A stretch of 64,000 nt of DNA from Gemmatimonas sp. (GTDB lineage Bacteria > Gemmatimonadota > Gemmatimonadetes > Gemmatimonadales > Gemmatimonadaceae): positions 82,892 to 146,891 of the forward strand of contig NZ_JANPLK010000027.1 of assembly GCF_031426495.1 (NCBI RefSeq), written 5' to 3'. Position 1 is the first letter of the stretch, and each line of letters starts with the position of its first letter. Below, piece after piece: positions 44,165-52,336 of this stretch. The notes under the pieces are model-generated. The model ran no database searches. It saw nothing but the letters and a program-made list of their open reading frames with translations, and was not told where the DNA came from. A program made the position numbers and the translations under genes.

Positions 44165-44928
44165 GATTGGACTGGAGAATGAACTGCGGGTGCCGCCGTG
44201 GGCGGCGTGAATCGATCGAGATAGTCGACGAGGACATCCATACCGCGTACGTACCCCGCCAGCACGGTTTCCGCTTCGCCACTTGTGAACGGCGTGCCGC
44301 GCACGAGCGCCGAGACCGACGTGAACGGCGCGGCGTCGAAACCGCACTGCGCGGCCACATCGTGAATCACCCGCGTCGCGTCGCGCTCGGGCTTAATGCC
44401 GTGCAGGCGCAAGACGGCGCGAAAGATCACGAGCAGCGCGCTGTAGCTGGAACGTAGGAGATCGGTCTGCCGCGCCACGTCGGTGCCCGCGACCATGACG
44501 CCACGACGGAGGCGCAACAGCTTTCCCATCGCTTCCTGCTCTGTTTGCAGGCGCAGATGCTGGGGGTCCACCACCAAATCGCTCAGCGACAGCGTGCCAT
44601 GCAGCAGACGATGGCGCTCGAGGATATCGGCGTATTCCATTGGGAAGATGTCTGCAGAGCGCAGCCACTCCTGTTCGGTGAGCACGAGGACCGGCGGATT
44701 CCCAGCCTCCTGCCAGGCGCGCATCGTCTGCCCGAGACTGCGCATGTGGGGCAGATCGATCGCCGAGACGATCACGAGGACATTGAAATCGGAGTGCCCG
44801 ACCACCTGCTCGCCGCTGGCGGCCGATCCGTACAGTACTGCCGCCCGCAGCGCGTCACCGTGGACCTGACGCAGTTGCTGGACGAGATCATCGAGAGACA
44901 TCGAAGCACGAGCCATAGATCTGTTCAC
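44161..44928 (-). CDS. Nucleotidyltransferase-fold protein, possibly inactive
   Basis: A 255-residue protein with an N-terminal MNT-type nucleotidyltransferase core: LYGSAASGEQVVGHSDFNVLV. In active enzymes the motif is GS...SDxD; here the second Asp is Asn49 (G34-S35, Asp47, Asn49), so metal-dependent nucleotidyl transfer may be lost. The rest (residues 90-255) is helical, including ILERHRLLHGTLSLSDLVVD, and resembles a HEPN/KNTase-like C-terminal extension. The GTG start at 44928 overlaps the TPM stop (GTGA), and the stop overlaps the LemA start (ATGA), so it is locked into the operon. A substrate cannot be named; a role modifying or sensing nucleotides at the envelope is speculation. Confidence 0.75.
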   Translation of the reverse strand: MNRSMARASMSLDDLVQQLRQVHGDALRAAVLYGSAASGEQVVGHSDFNVLVIVSAIDLPHMRSLGQTMRAWQEAGNPPVLVLTEQEWLRSADIFPMEYADILERHRLLHGTLSLSDLVVDPQHLRLQTEQEAMGKLLRLRRGVMVAGTDVARQTDLLRSSYSALLVIFRAVLRLHGIKPERDATRVIHDVAAQCGFDAAPFTSVSALVRGTPFTSGEAETVLAGYVRGMDVLVDYLDRFTPPTAAPAVHSPVQS

Positions 44929-45785
44929 CAGTTGGAGCCGCCACCACCACCACTGAATCCGCCGCCACCGCCAAATCCGCCGAACCCACCGCCACCACCG
45001 CCGCCGAAGCCACCACCGAATCCACCGCCACCGCTATGCCACCCGCCTGACGACGGGCCCGGCAGCGGAATCGGAATGCAGCCCACACAACCGCGGCGGC
45101 GCCGTCCACCGAAGGAACTGAGCAGCGAGAAGAGAATCACCAAGGCCAGCACCACCATGAACGGCGGAATGCCCTGCGATTGCGGTTGCCGTCGTCGTTG
45201 CTGCGGCGGCGGCACACCATCCAGCGTGACACCGAAATTGGCGGCATACCGACCCGCCACATCGGTGGCGATGCCTTCTAGCCCGCCCGAATAGTCCTGC
45301 CCGCGAAATCGGGGCGTCTGCTCGCGGCAGATGTCGCCGGACATGGCGTCGGTGATGAAACCCTCGGTGCCCTGCCCCGTTTCGATGCGGCAATAGCCGC
45401 GGCCGTCGTCCGACGTCTCCTTGGGTACGAGCAAGATGATCACACCGGCGTTGCGCGCCTGATCACCGATGGCCGCGTCGGCGCCGACCTTCCACTCCCG
45501 GCCCAGCCGCAACGCCACCTCTTCCACGGGACGACCGCCCAGCGACGGCAGCGTGACGAGCACCATGTCACCGCGGGTTGCCGCGTTCACGCGTTTCGCA
45601 AGCTCTTCAATGCGGGCCGCGGCATCGGGCGTGAGCACCTTAGCGAAGTCGTTGACGTAGCCCACCGGCGTCGGGAGCGGCTGACCAGCCGCCGCCACCT
45701 GAGTCCACGCACGGGCCGGCGATCCGGCGACAAGGACGATCGCCGCGAGGAGCCACATCGTCACATGCCGCGCGCGCCGCAGCAC
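44925..45785 (-). CDS. TPM-domain exported protein with glycine-rich C-terminus
   Basis: A 286-residue protein. The Sec signal is VTMWLLAAIVLVAGSPARAW. The TPM domain spans residues about 35-170, with VGYVNDFAKVLTPDAAARIE and VILLVPKETSDDGRGYCRIE. A transmembrane helix (PPFMVVLALVILFSLLSSFG) follows, and the end is a long Gly-rich tail (GGGGFGGGFGGGGGGGFGGF). TPM proteins such as PSII repair TLP18.3 are phosphatase-like. Start position is uncertain: GTG 45785 (VLRRARHV) gives a basic signal N-region, ATG 45758 is an alternative and a longer ATG 45881 exists. Downstream genes overlap by 4 bases, so it is the first gene of a coupled operon. Confidence 0.82.
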   Translation of the reverse strand: MLRRARHVTMWLLAAIVLVAGSPARAWTQVAAAGQPLPTPVGYVNDFAKVLTPDAAARIEELAKRVNAATRGDMVLVTLPSLGGRPVEEVALRLGREWKVGADAAIGDQARNAGVIILLVPKETSDDGRGYCRIETGQGTEGFITDAMSGDICREQTPRFRGQDYSGGLEGIATDVAGRYAANFGVTLDGVPPPQQRRRQPQSQGIPPFMVVLALVILFSLLSSFGGRRRRGCVGCIPIPLPGPSSGGWHSGGGGFGGGFGGGGGGGFGGFGGGGGFSGGGGGSNW

Positions 45786-45976
45786 ACGGGCGGTGGGACG
45801 ACAGTTGTCGGGTTGAATCAAGAGGATGCGCACGAAGTGAAAGATACAGTCCCTACGGCCACCGCAGGGATTCAGTGTCATGCCCGACGCTCATTGCACG
45901 AGCAGTGCCGACATCATCGAACCCGTTAGATTTCGCTTGGCTACGCGCTCATGGTCTCCATCCCGATCCAGAATTC

Positions 45977-46735
45977 ATGTCCCGAGTCAGCTCTGCGTCC
46001 CGCCTGTCGGCCCTCCTGTTCTGCCTGGCTGCCCTGACGGCCTGCGGACGCGACGCCAGCAAGGTGGCGAGTGCGGCTGCCGAGCCGAGCGGTACGACGC
46101 CGACGACCGCGTCGCCATTGCTGCAAACCACGGCGGCCACGCGTCCTGGCGCATTCGGTGACACGCTCGCCGACTCCATCACCATTCAGCGCGCCGATCG
46201 CGGCCGTCTGATGGGTCGTGAAGATGCCATGTGGGTGGTGATGATCAGCGACTTCCAGTGCCCGTATTGCAAGCAGTGGCACGACTCGTCGATGGCGAAC
46301 CTCAAGCGCGACTACATAGACGGCGGCAAGATCCGCCTGGCGTATCTGCATCTGCCGCTCTCGATTCATCGCCACGCGAAGGCACAGGCCGAGGCGTCGA
46401 TGTGCGCCGCGGTACAGAACAAGTTCTGGGAGTATGCCGACGCACTGTTTCGTGAGCAGCGAGCGTTTCAGCCCATCGACAATCCGACGGCCAAACTCGA
46501 CGACATCGGCCGCGAGCTGAAGCTCGATATGCCCGGGTTCAGCCGCTGCCGGACATCCAACGCGATCCGCATGCTGGTCGAGAATGACGAGCGACAGGCC
46601 ACCCAGGCGCGGGTGCAATCCACGCCCTCCTTCCTTGTCGGCGAGTTCCTCGTGCAGGGCGCCTTGCCGTACAAGGATTTCCGCAAAGCGATCGATACGG
46701 CGCTGGCGGTGGCGAAGTCGAGGAGGACGCGCTGA
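45977..46735 (+). CDS. DsbA-like thiol-disulfide lipoprotein (thioredoxin fold)
   Basis: A 252-residue periplasmic or membrane-anchored thioredoxin-fold protein. The lipoprotein signal is SALLFCLAALTACGRD (Cys23). The catalytic motif CPYC is at residues 95-98 in SDFQCPYCKQWHDSS, as in DsbA/DsbG-type or MauM/DsbA-like domains of the Thioredoxin_4 family, and a cis-Pro is likely in STPSFLVGEF. It may form or isomerise disulfides in the envelope proteins encoded nearby, several of which have Cys pairs. ATG at 45977 (MSRVSSASRL) is used; an upstream ATG at 45875 is less likely since it starts in a non-conserved stretch. It overlaps the WaaA start region by 4 bases. Confidence 0.85.
   Translation: MSRVSSASRLSALLFCLAALTACGRDASKVASAAAEPSGTTPTTASPLLQTTAATRPGAFGDTLADSITIQRADRGRLMGREDAMWVVMISDFQCPYCKQWHDSSMANLKRDYIDGGKIRLAYLHLPLSIHRHAKAQAEASMCAAVQNKFWEYADALFREQRAFQPIDNPTAKLDDIGRELKLDMPGFSRCRTSNAIRMLVENDERQATQARVQSTPSFLVGEFLVQGALPYKDFRKAIDTALAVAKSRRTR
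46721..46726 (+). promoter_or_regulatory. Shine-Dalgarno AGGAGG deciding the CTG start of waaA
   Basis: A perfect AGGAGG lies five bases before CTG 46732, inside the end of the DsbA-like gene, while no ATG or GTG start is in frame nearby. It is the best-positioned ribosome site of the WaaA gene and supports an unusual CTG initiation codon. Confidence 0.6.
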
Positions 46736-48057
46736 ACCCGCTGGTCCGCTCTGTCTACGGAGCGGGCGTAGTTGCCGCGCGTGTCGCCGCGCGGGTCGCG
46801 ACGCGGCTGGCCCCCGGCAGCGGCTCGAAGCTGTGGCGCTCGTTGGCGGCCCGTGGCGGGCTCCTGGAGCGGGTGACCGCCGCCAGCCGTGCGGTTCGAT
46901 CGCCGAGCCGACCACTGGTGTGGATGCACGCTCCGTCGGTGGGCGAGGGGCTCCAGGCGCGCCCGGTGGCGCACCGACTCCGTGCGCTCCACCCTGAGCT
47001 GCAACTCGCCTACACGTTCTTCTCGCCCAGCGCCGAGCAATTTGCGCCGTCGATCGGCGCCGACATCACGGACTACCTGCCGTTCGATGGGCGCCGCGAA
47101 GCCGACGCCATGCTCGATGCGTTGCAGCCCACGGTGCTGGTTTTCGTAAAGCTCGACGTCTGGCCGATGCTGGTGGAGCGCGCGACGATGCGCGGGATCC
47201 CCGTCGCGCTCCTCAGTGCCACGCTGGCGGCCCGATCGGGCCGATCAGGGACGTCGGCCCGCCTCCTGCTCCGCGACGCGTACAGCGCGCTTTCAGGCGT
47301 CGGGGCGATCGATCAGCCCAACGCGAACCGACTCCTTGCCCTCGGCGTGCGCCCCGAGGTGCTCGAGGTGACCGGTGACACGCGATTTGATCAGGTGTGG
47401 GCCCGCGCCGAGGGGGTGGATCGCCAGCGGCCGATGCTCCAGTCGCTGGCCAGCGCGCGCGCCACGCTGGTTGCCGGCTCCACCTGGCCGGCCGACGAAG
47501 CGGTGCTGCTGCGCGCCTTCTCGAGCTTCGTGCGCGACGGCGATGCCGCCACGCGACCGCGCCTGATCATCGCGCCGCACGAGCCGACGGCGGCGCACGT
47601 GGCACCGATTCTCGAATGGGCGCGAGTGGCGGGCCTGTCATGCACGCTGCTGGCGCAGGCGGAGTCGGACACGACCGCGGCACAGAGCGATGTGATTGTG
47701 GTGGATCGCATCGGTGTGCTGGGCGATCTCTACGCCCTCGCCGATGTCGCCTTCGTGGGGGGCGGCTTTCACCCGGCCGGTTTGCACTCGGTGATCGAAC
47801 CAGCCGCGTTCGGCGTACCGGTGCTATTCGGACCGGGGCACGACATGAGCCGCGAGGCGGGGCTGCTGATCGCCGCCGGCGGGGCGCGCGTGGTGGGCGA
47901 TGCGAGCGAGACGGCGGCGGCGTTGCGGGAGTGGCTGTCCGAGCGGCCCGCATGTGCTGTTGCCGGAGCTGCGGCTCTGGCGTTGGTTCAGCGTGAGCTC
48001 GGTGCTACGGAGCGGTCCGTGCGTCTGGTGCAGCGGTTGTTGCGGGAGCAGATCTAG
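46732..48057 (+). CDS. waaA: 3-deoxy-D-manno-octulosonic acid (Kdo) transferase
   Basis: A 441-residue family 30 glycosyltransferase adding Kdo to lipid IVA in LPS assembly. Its hallmark is WMHAPSVGEGLQARPV with the catalytic Glu in SVGE, and the C-terminal nucleotide-binding half has FVGGGFHPAGLHSVIEPAAF. The frame runs open through LNPLVRSVYGAGVVAARVAA, an N-terminal membrane-anchoring segment as in other WaaA proteins. No ATG, GTG or TTG occurs until TTG 46843, which would leave only 26 residues before the motif. CTG 46732 with AGGAGG five bases upstream and a 4-base overlap (CTGA) with the DsbA-like stop is therefore chosen. It marks this genome as an LPS-producing bacterium. Confidence 0.85.
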   Translation: MNPLVRSVYGAGVVAARVAARVATRLAPGSGSKLWRSLAARGGLLERVTAASRAVRSPSRPLVWMHAPSVGEGLQARPVAHRLRALHPELQLAYTFFSPSAEQFAPSIGADITDYLPFDGRREADAMLDALQPTVLVFVKLDVWPMLVERATMRGIPVALLSATLAARSGRSGTSARLLLRDAYSALSGVGAIDQPNANRLLALGVRPEVLEVTGDTRFDQVWARAEGVDRQRPMLQSLASARATLVAGSTWPADEAVLLRAFSSFVRDGDAATRPRLIIAPHEPTAAHVAPILEWARVAGLSCTLLAQAESDTTAAQSDVIVVDRIGVLGDLYALADVAFVGGGFHPAGLHSVIEPAAFGVPVLFGPGHDMSREAGLLIAAGGARVVGDASETAAALREWLSERPACAVAGAAALALVQRELGATERSVRLVQRLLREQI

Positions 48058-48119
48058 CGGCGGAGTGATGCTCGGTAAGTGTGCCTACGGATGACTCCGC
48101 GTTTGCTACAACCATCGCT

Positions 48120-48226
48120 GGTTCACGCGAAGGGCGCGAAGTGCGCGAAGAACAGCAAAGACAAAAATGAAAATGTTATGCTTTTCTTCGCGCGCCTTCG
48201 CGTTCTTCGCGAACTTCGCGTGAACC
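48120..48226. repeat. Long palindromic intergenic repeat built of CGCGAAG units
   Basis: The arm GGTTCACGCGAAG (48120-48132) pairs perfectly with CTTCGCGTGAACC (48214-48226). Inside, both arms are made of repeated CGCGAAG heptamers in opposite orientations (two or three in the left arm, four in the right), with an AT-rich centre (AAAGACAAAAATGAAAATG). It lies between convergent waaA and the permease gene and could act as a bidirectional terminator or be a mobile palindromic repeat. The 220-base gap holds no gene. Confidence 0.7.
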
Positions 48227-48277
48227 TACAGACTCTCGGAATGAACGAGGTCATCCGCACGCGACACGAGCACCACG

Positions 48278-49600
48278 CTACCCTCGCAGCGGAATCACCA
48301 GCGTCACCAGCCCCGCCAGCAACAGCACGGCGGCGGAGCCGAGCGCCCACTTGAGCGTGTAGCGCTGATGATCGTCGAAATCGACGCCGACGAGTCCGAC
48401 CAACAGGAAGGTGGACGGCACGAGCGGGCTCAGGAGATGCACCGGCTGTCCGATCAATGCGGCCCGCGCCATCTCGGCCGCAGAAATGCCGTACGCCTGC
48501 CCCGCTTTCGCGAGAATAGGCAACACGCCGAAATAGAACGCATCGTTGGAGATGAAAAACGTGAAGGGAATGCTGAGCACACCCGTCACGATCGCGAGAT
48601 ACGGACCAAGTACGGGTGGAACCAGCTGGATCACGCTGTCGGCCATCGCGTCGACCATTTTCGTACCCGACAGAATACCCGTAAAAATGCCGGCGGCGAA
48701 AATGAGCCCCACCACGGCCAGCACGTTGCCGGCATGTCGTGAGAGCAAGGCCTTCTGCTCATCGATCGTCGGGTAGTTCAGCAGCAAGGCCACCGCGAAG
48801 CCGATCATGAACAGCACCGGCAGCGGCAGCACCGCCGCGATCAGCGCGACCAGCAGCGCCACAGTGAGCACCGCATTGACAAGCAGGCGATCAGGGCGAC
48901 GATGGAGCGTGTCTTCGCTGATATCGGGATTGGCGAGTTCCTCGAGCAACACCTGTGTATTCGCCGTCGATGATGCCCCCATCGCGGCTAAGCGACGGCG
49001 CTCGCTCAAACCGAGCCGATACGATGCGTAGAGCACCCAGCAGACGCCGGCGACGATGGCCGGAATCATCGGCACGAATACCGTGCTTACGTCGATGGAG
49101 AGCGCGCTGGCCGCTCGCGCCGTCGGTCCACCCCACGGCAGCGTGTTCATGACACCGGACGCCATCATCGTCACGCAGGCCAGCACAAGGGGCCTCATGC
49201 CCAGCCGGCGAAAAAGCGGCAGCATGGCGGCGGTCGTAATCATGTAGGTCGTCGAGCCATCACCGTCGAGTGACACAAGCAGTGCCAGCACCGCCGTGCC
49301 CACGACCACTTTCATCGGGTCGCCGTGCACGAGCACGATCAGGCGTTGCACGAACGGCTCGAACAGGCCGGCGTCGAGCATGATCGCGAAGTACAGAATC
49401 GCGAACATCAGCATCACGCCGGTGGGTGCCAGTTTCGCAATGCCGGCGACCATCATCTCCCCGAGCTGCGGGGCGAAGCCGCCCGCAATGCCGAACGCGA
49501 CCGGCACCAGAATCAACGCCGTGAGCGGAGAGAGTTTCTTGGTCATGATCAGCGTCATGAAGACGACGACCATGCCGTAAGCGAGCAGCGTGAGCAGCAT
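48278..49600 (-). CDS. CitMHS-family carboxylate permease
   Basis: A 440-residue inner-membrane transporter with about 11-12 helices, for example AYGMVVVFMTLIMTKKLSPL and GTAVLALLVSLDGDGSTTYM. The SLDGDGSTTYMITTAAMLPL stretch, the NTLPWGGPTARAAS region and the IPFTFFISNDAFYFGVLPIL segment identify the citrate-metal:proton symporter (CitMHS/CitM) family. It would import citrate or a related di/tricarboxylate with a divalent metal and protons; the real substrate is not known. The ATG at 49600 begins seven bases after the end of the hydrolase gene, so it is the last gene of the SusCD-hydrolase run. Confidence 0.87.
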   Translation of the reverse strand: MLLTLLAYGMVVVFMTLIMTKKLSPLTALILVPVAFGIAGGFAPQLGEMMVAGIAKLAPTGVMLMFAILYFAIMLDAGLFEPFVQRLIVLVHGDPMKVVVGTAVLALLVSLDGDGSTTYMITTAAMLPLFRRLGMRPLVLACVTMMASGVMNTLPWGGPTARAASALSIDVSTVFVPMIPAIVAGVCWVLYASYRLGLSERRRLAAMGASSTANTQVLLEELANPDISEDTLHRRPDRLLVNAVLTVALLVALIAAVLPLPVLFMIGFAVALLLNYPTIDEQKALLSRHAGNVLAVVGLIFAAGIFTGILSGTKMVDAMADSVIQLVPPVLGPYLAIVTGVLSIPFTFFISNDAFYFGVLPILAKAGQAYGISAAEMARAALIGQPVHLLSPLVPSTFLLVGLVGVDFDDHQRYTLKWALGSAAVLLLAGLVTLVIPLRG

Positions 49601-49606
49601 GGCCGG

Positions 49607-51523
49607 TTACGGTCGTGCGGGGGCGAGCGGCAGCACGATATGCGACGGATACGTCGCGCTATGCTGAATTGAGATGTCGGTGGTGACCATGCGACGATTC
49701 TTGCCCAGCGGCTCGCCGGTATTCGGATTTACGTCGAATCGCGGGAAATTGCTGCTGGAAATGTCGACCCGAATGCGGTGTCCCTTCTTGAACACGTTCG
49801 CCGTGGGAAACGGATCGATGGTGAACTCGTACACGCGGCCCGGCTGCAGCATCACGGCATGATCGCGGGTGGCCCGATACCGACCGCGCACGATGGCGTC
49901 GGTGATATTGAGGTCAAAACCGCCCGGCCAGTCCGTGCTCGACGGATACACATCGACCAGCTTCGCCGTGAAGTCGGCATCCACCGTGGTGGCAGACGCG
50001 AAGAGCTTTACGGTGATGGGACCGATCACCGTCATGTCCTCGGCGAGCGGTTCGGTCTGAAAGACGACCACGTCGGCGCGCGAACGCAGCGGGAGCCATG
50101 GTGCCGCTGACGGCGGAAAGCGCGGGTCCTCGCGCTGATTGTACGCCCCGTCTTTGAGACGCGCCGAGGCGCCCCCGCCGATGGTTGGCACCGGATGGCG
50201 CGGATCGAACGTGTAGGTGGTCTTCGACTGCAGCGCCTTCGGTTTCGTGGACTGCAGGGAGCCGTCGGCATGGAAGTAATACGGCACCATGCGGGTGCCG
50301 GTCACTGGCCAAGCGTGACTCGTACGCCAGTATCCGCCGTGCAGCAGACGTCCGTTGGCATCCTTCCGCCCGTCTCCACTTCCCATGACAAACACGCGAA
50401 CGGCCGGATCCTTATCGACCCTATTCGGCACGCCCTTGAGGTAGTGATCGAACCAGCGCAGATGAAAGTCGGTGAGGAAATCCACGATACCCGCGCTATC
50501 ACCGTACGCCACGTCGCCGGCGTAGCTGCGGTTGTTGCCACCATGCGTCCACGGGCCGATCACGATGCGCTGCGGCGTCTTCTTCAGCTTGCGTAGTTCG
50601 GTGAAGTTCTTGAACGTGCCGGCCGTGAAAATGTCGTACCAGCCTCCCACGTGCATCATGGGAATGTCTGAGGTCTCGGCGTAGTGTTCGTCCCACGCAA
50701 GCATCGGATCCTTCCAATACGCGTCGTAGTCGGCATGCTCGAAGAAGTCGAAGTACCAGCCTTCGTATTGCGAATCAACCGACAGCGGATTGAGCCCGCG
50801 CCGCATGGGCTGCACGTTGTACCAGTCCTCGACCTTTTCCTTGGTGAGCAACGCCTTCACATCGGGCGAGCGCGCGTCGGCCAGCAACTGGCTCCATGCC
50901 CAGGTCAGCTGACGTCCCATTTCGTACGTGCCGCGGTAGCGCACGCCATGGTCCCAGCCGTTGGCGAGGCCGCCCATGTTGAGCACTACCGACTTGAGCG
51001 ACGGCGGGTTGTACTGCGCGGCGCCAGCGGCCGTGTGCGCCGAGAAGGACGTGCCCCACATACCGACGGTACCGTTGGCGTACGGCTGCTTCGCGAGCCA
51101 CTCGATGACGTCGTAGCCGTCGGTCGCGTCGGCGGGCTGCACCTTGGAAAACGTGCCTTCCGACTTGTAGCGACCGCGCGTGTCCTGCAACGCCACGACG
51201 TAGCCGCGTTCGGCGTACCACATGGCCAGTTCGGCGAGCGCCGCCTTATTGTACGGCGTGCGATTCAGCAGAACGGGTAACGGCTGTGCGACGGGCACGC
51301 CATTTCGCGCGGGTCGATACACATCGGTCGCCATGCGCTTGCCGTCGCGCGTGGGGATCATCAGGTCGGCCGAGACCTTGAGTGCATCGTATTGCTTCGG
51401 CGATCCAACCCAGCCGGGTGGCGGCATGCGCGACGCATCGGCGGCGGGGACCTGCGCACGGAGGTTTGACGGGGCGCTTGCGAACTGCGCAGCAAGCAGA
51501 AGAAGTCGCATGAATCGAGGCAT
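49607..51523 (-). CDS. CocE/NonD-family exported hydrolase (X-Pro dipeptidyl-peptidase S15 type)
   Basis: A 638-residue alpha/beta-hydrolase with a signal peptide (RLLLLAAQFASAPSNLRA). The nucleophile elbow is GMWGTSFSAHTA with Ser159; the Asp and His of the triad are in a conserved C-terminal region (likely near VIGPWTHGGNN, His of GPWTHG). A C-terminal jelly-roll (S15 C-terminal domain) covers residues about 460-630. The family includes cocaine esterase, glutaryl-7-ACA acylase and Xaa-Pro peptidases. Because it is exported, the substrate would be hydrolysed in the periplasm after SusCD import. It lies 31 bases after the plug-like gene and seven bases before the permease gene. Confidence 0.87.
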   Translation of the reverse strand: MPRFMRLLLLAAQFASAPSNLRAQVPAADASRMPPPGWVGSPKQYDALKVSADLMIPTRDGKRMATDVYRPARNGVPVAQPLPVLLNRTPYNKAALAELAMWYAERGYVVALQDTRGRYKSEGTFSKVQPADATDGYDVIEWLAKQPYANGTVGMWGTSFSAHTAAGAAQYNPPSLKSVVLNMGGLANGWDHGVRYRGTYEMGRQLTWAWSQLLADARSPDVKALLTKEKVEDWYNVQPMRRGLNPLSVDSQYEGWYFDFFEHADYDAYWKDPMLAWDEHYAETSDIPMMHVGGWYDIFTAGTFKNFTELRKLKKTPQRIVIGPWTHGGNNRSYAGDVAYGDSAGIVDFLTDFHLRWFDHYLKGVPNRVDKDPAVRVFVMGSGDGRKDANGRLLHGGYWRTSHAWPVTGTRMVPYYFHADGSLQSTKPKALQSKTTYTFDPRHPVPTIGGGASARLKDGAYNQREDPRFPPSAAPWLPLRSRADVVVFQTEPLAEDMTVIGPITVKLFASATTVDADFTAKLVDVYPSSTDWPGGFDLNITDAIVRGRYRATRDHAVMLQPGRVYEFTIDPFPTANVFKKGHRIRVDISSSNFPRFDVNPNTGEPLGKNRRMVTTDISIQHSATYPSHIVLPLAPARP

Positions 51524-51554
51524 GCGATAACTTGCCGCGCACGGTATGTCGTCG

Positions 51555-52325
51555 CTACCGGTCGCCTTTGGCCCGCGTGTAAATCACAATGGCGCCCCAG
51601 GGCGTGCGATCGCCGAACTGCACGGCGGCTTCCGTCTTGCCCAGTAGGGCGAAGAAGTAGACATCGCGCGGATTGATGCTCGGATTGCTGCCGCTGAGCG
51701 GAATTCCATCCAAGACGATCGTGAGGCAGCGATTGTAGCGCGTGGAGCGGATGCAGTCATCGCGACGACTGGGCACGACGAAGCCTGGATAGCCAGTGGA
51801 GCGCAGCAGATCTTCGAAGGAATTGGCGCGCTCGCGCAGCTTCTCTACTTCGACGGGCGGAAAAATGCGCCAACCGCGTCGGCGCGCCTCCATGAGTCGC
51901 ATGTCGTTCAAGGACGGAGTGGACTTCACCCGCACCGTGTCGGTGCGGATGCCCGTTTCCACGACATTGAAGTTGACGTCGATCGTGTCGCTGGTCCCCA
52001 GCGTGATCTCTTCGGATAGCGTCGGTTCCATACCGATACGCGTGATCGAGATCGAGAACGGCTTTCCGCCGCTGTTGACGCGGAACTGGAAGCGGCCGTT
52101 GGCGTCGGTGACCGTGGCACCAATGGAGCGGCCATCGCGCAGCAGCGCCATCACGCGAGCCTGATCGAGCGGCCGCTCGTCGCCGGCATTCTTGGCATAG
52201 CCCCGAAGTATCTGCGCCTGCGCGGTGGCGGTGGGAAGAGACAGCATCGCCCAAAACACAGCGACCGCGACCGAGACTTTCGTCACGTTCGCGGTCGCTG
52301 TGGTGTTGCTGCCGTCCAGACGCAC
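51555..52325 (-). CDS. Exported protein with carboxypeptidase-regulatory-like and plug-like domains
   Basis: A 256-residue secreted protein. GTG 52325 begins a signal peptide (VAVAVFWAMLSLPTATAQAQ). Residues 38-125 look like a carboxypeptidase-regulatory-like (CarboxypepD_reg) beta-sandwich: LRGYAKNAGDERPLDQARVM, GATVTDANGRFQFRV. Residues 140-250 resemble the plug of TonB-dependent receptors (FEDLLRSTGYPGFVVPS, TIVLDGIPLSG, IVIYTRAKG), but no barrel follows. It could be a soluble mimic or a remnant receptor plug that binds the substrate. It is in the SusCD run, 12 bases after the DUF4397 gene. Confidence 0.72.
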   Translation of the reverse strand: MRLDGSNTTATANVTKVSVAVAVFWAMLSLPTATAQAQILRGYAKNAGDERPLDQARVMALLRDGRSIGATVTDANGRFQFRVNSGGKPFSISITRIGMEPTLSEEITLGTSDTIDVNFNVVETGIRTDTVRVKSTPSLNDMRLMEARRRGWRIFPPVEVEKLRERANSFEDLLRSTGYPGFVVPSRRDDCIRSTRYNRCLTIVLDGIPLSGSNPSINPRDVYFFALLGKTEAAVQFGDRTPWGAIVIYTRAKGDR

Positions 52326-52336
52326 AACCGTATTTG

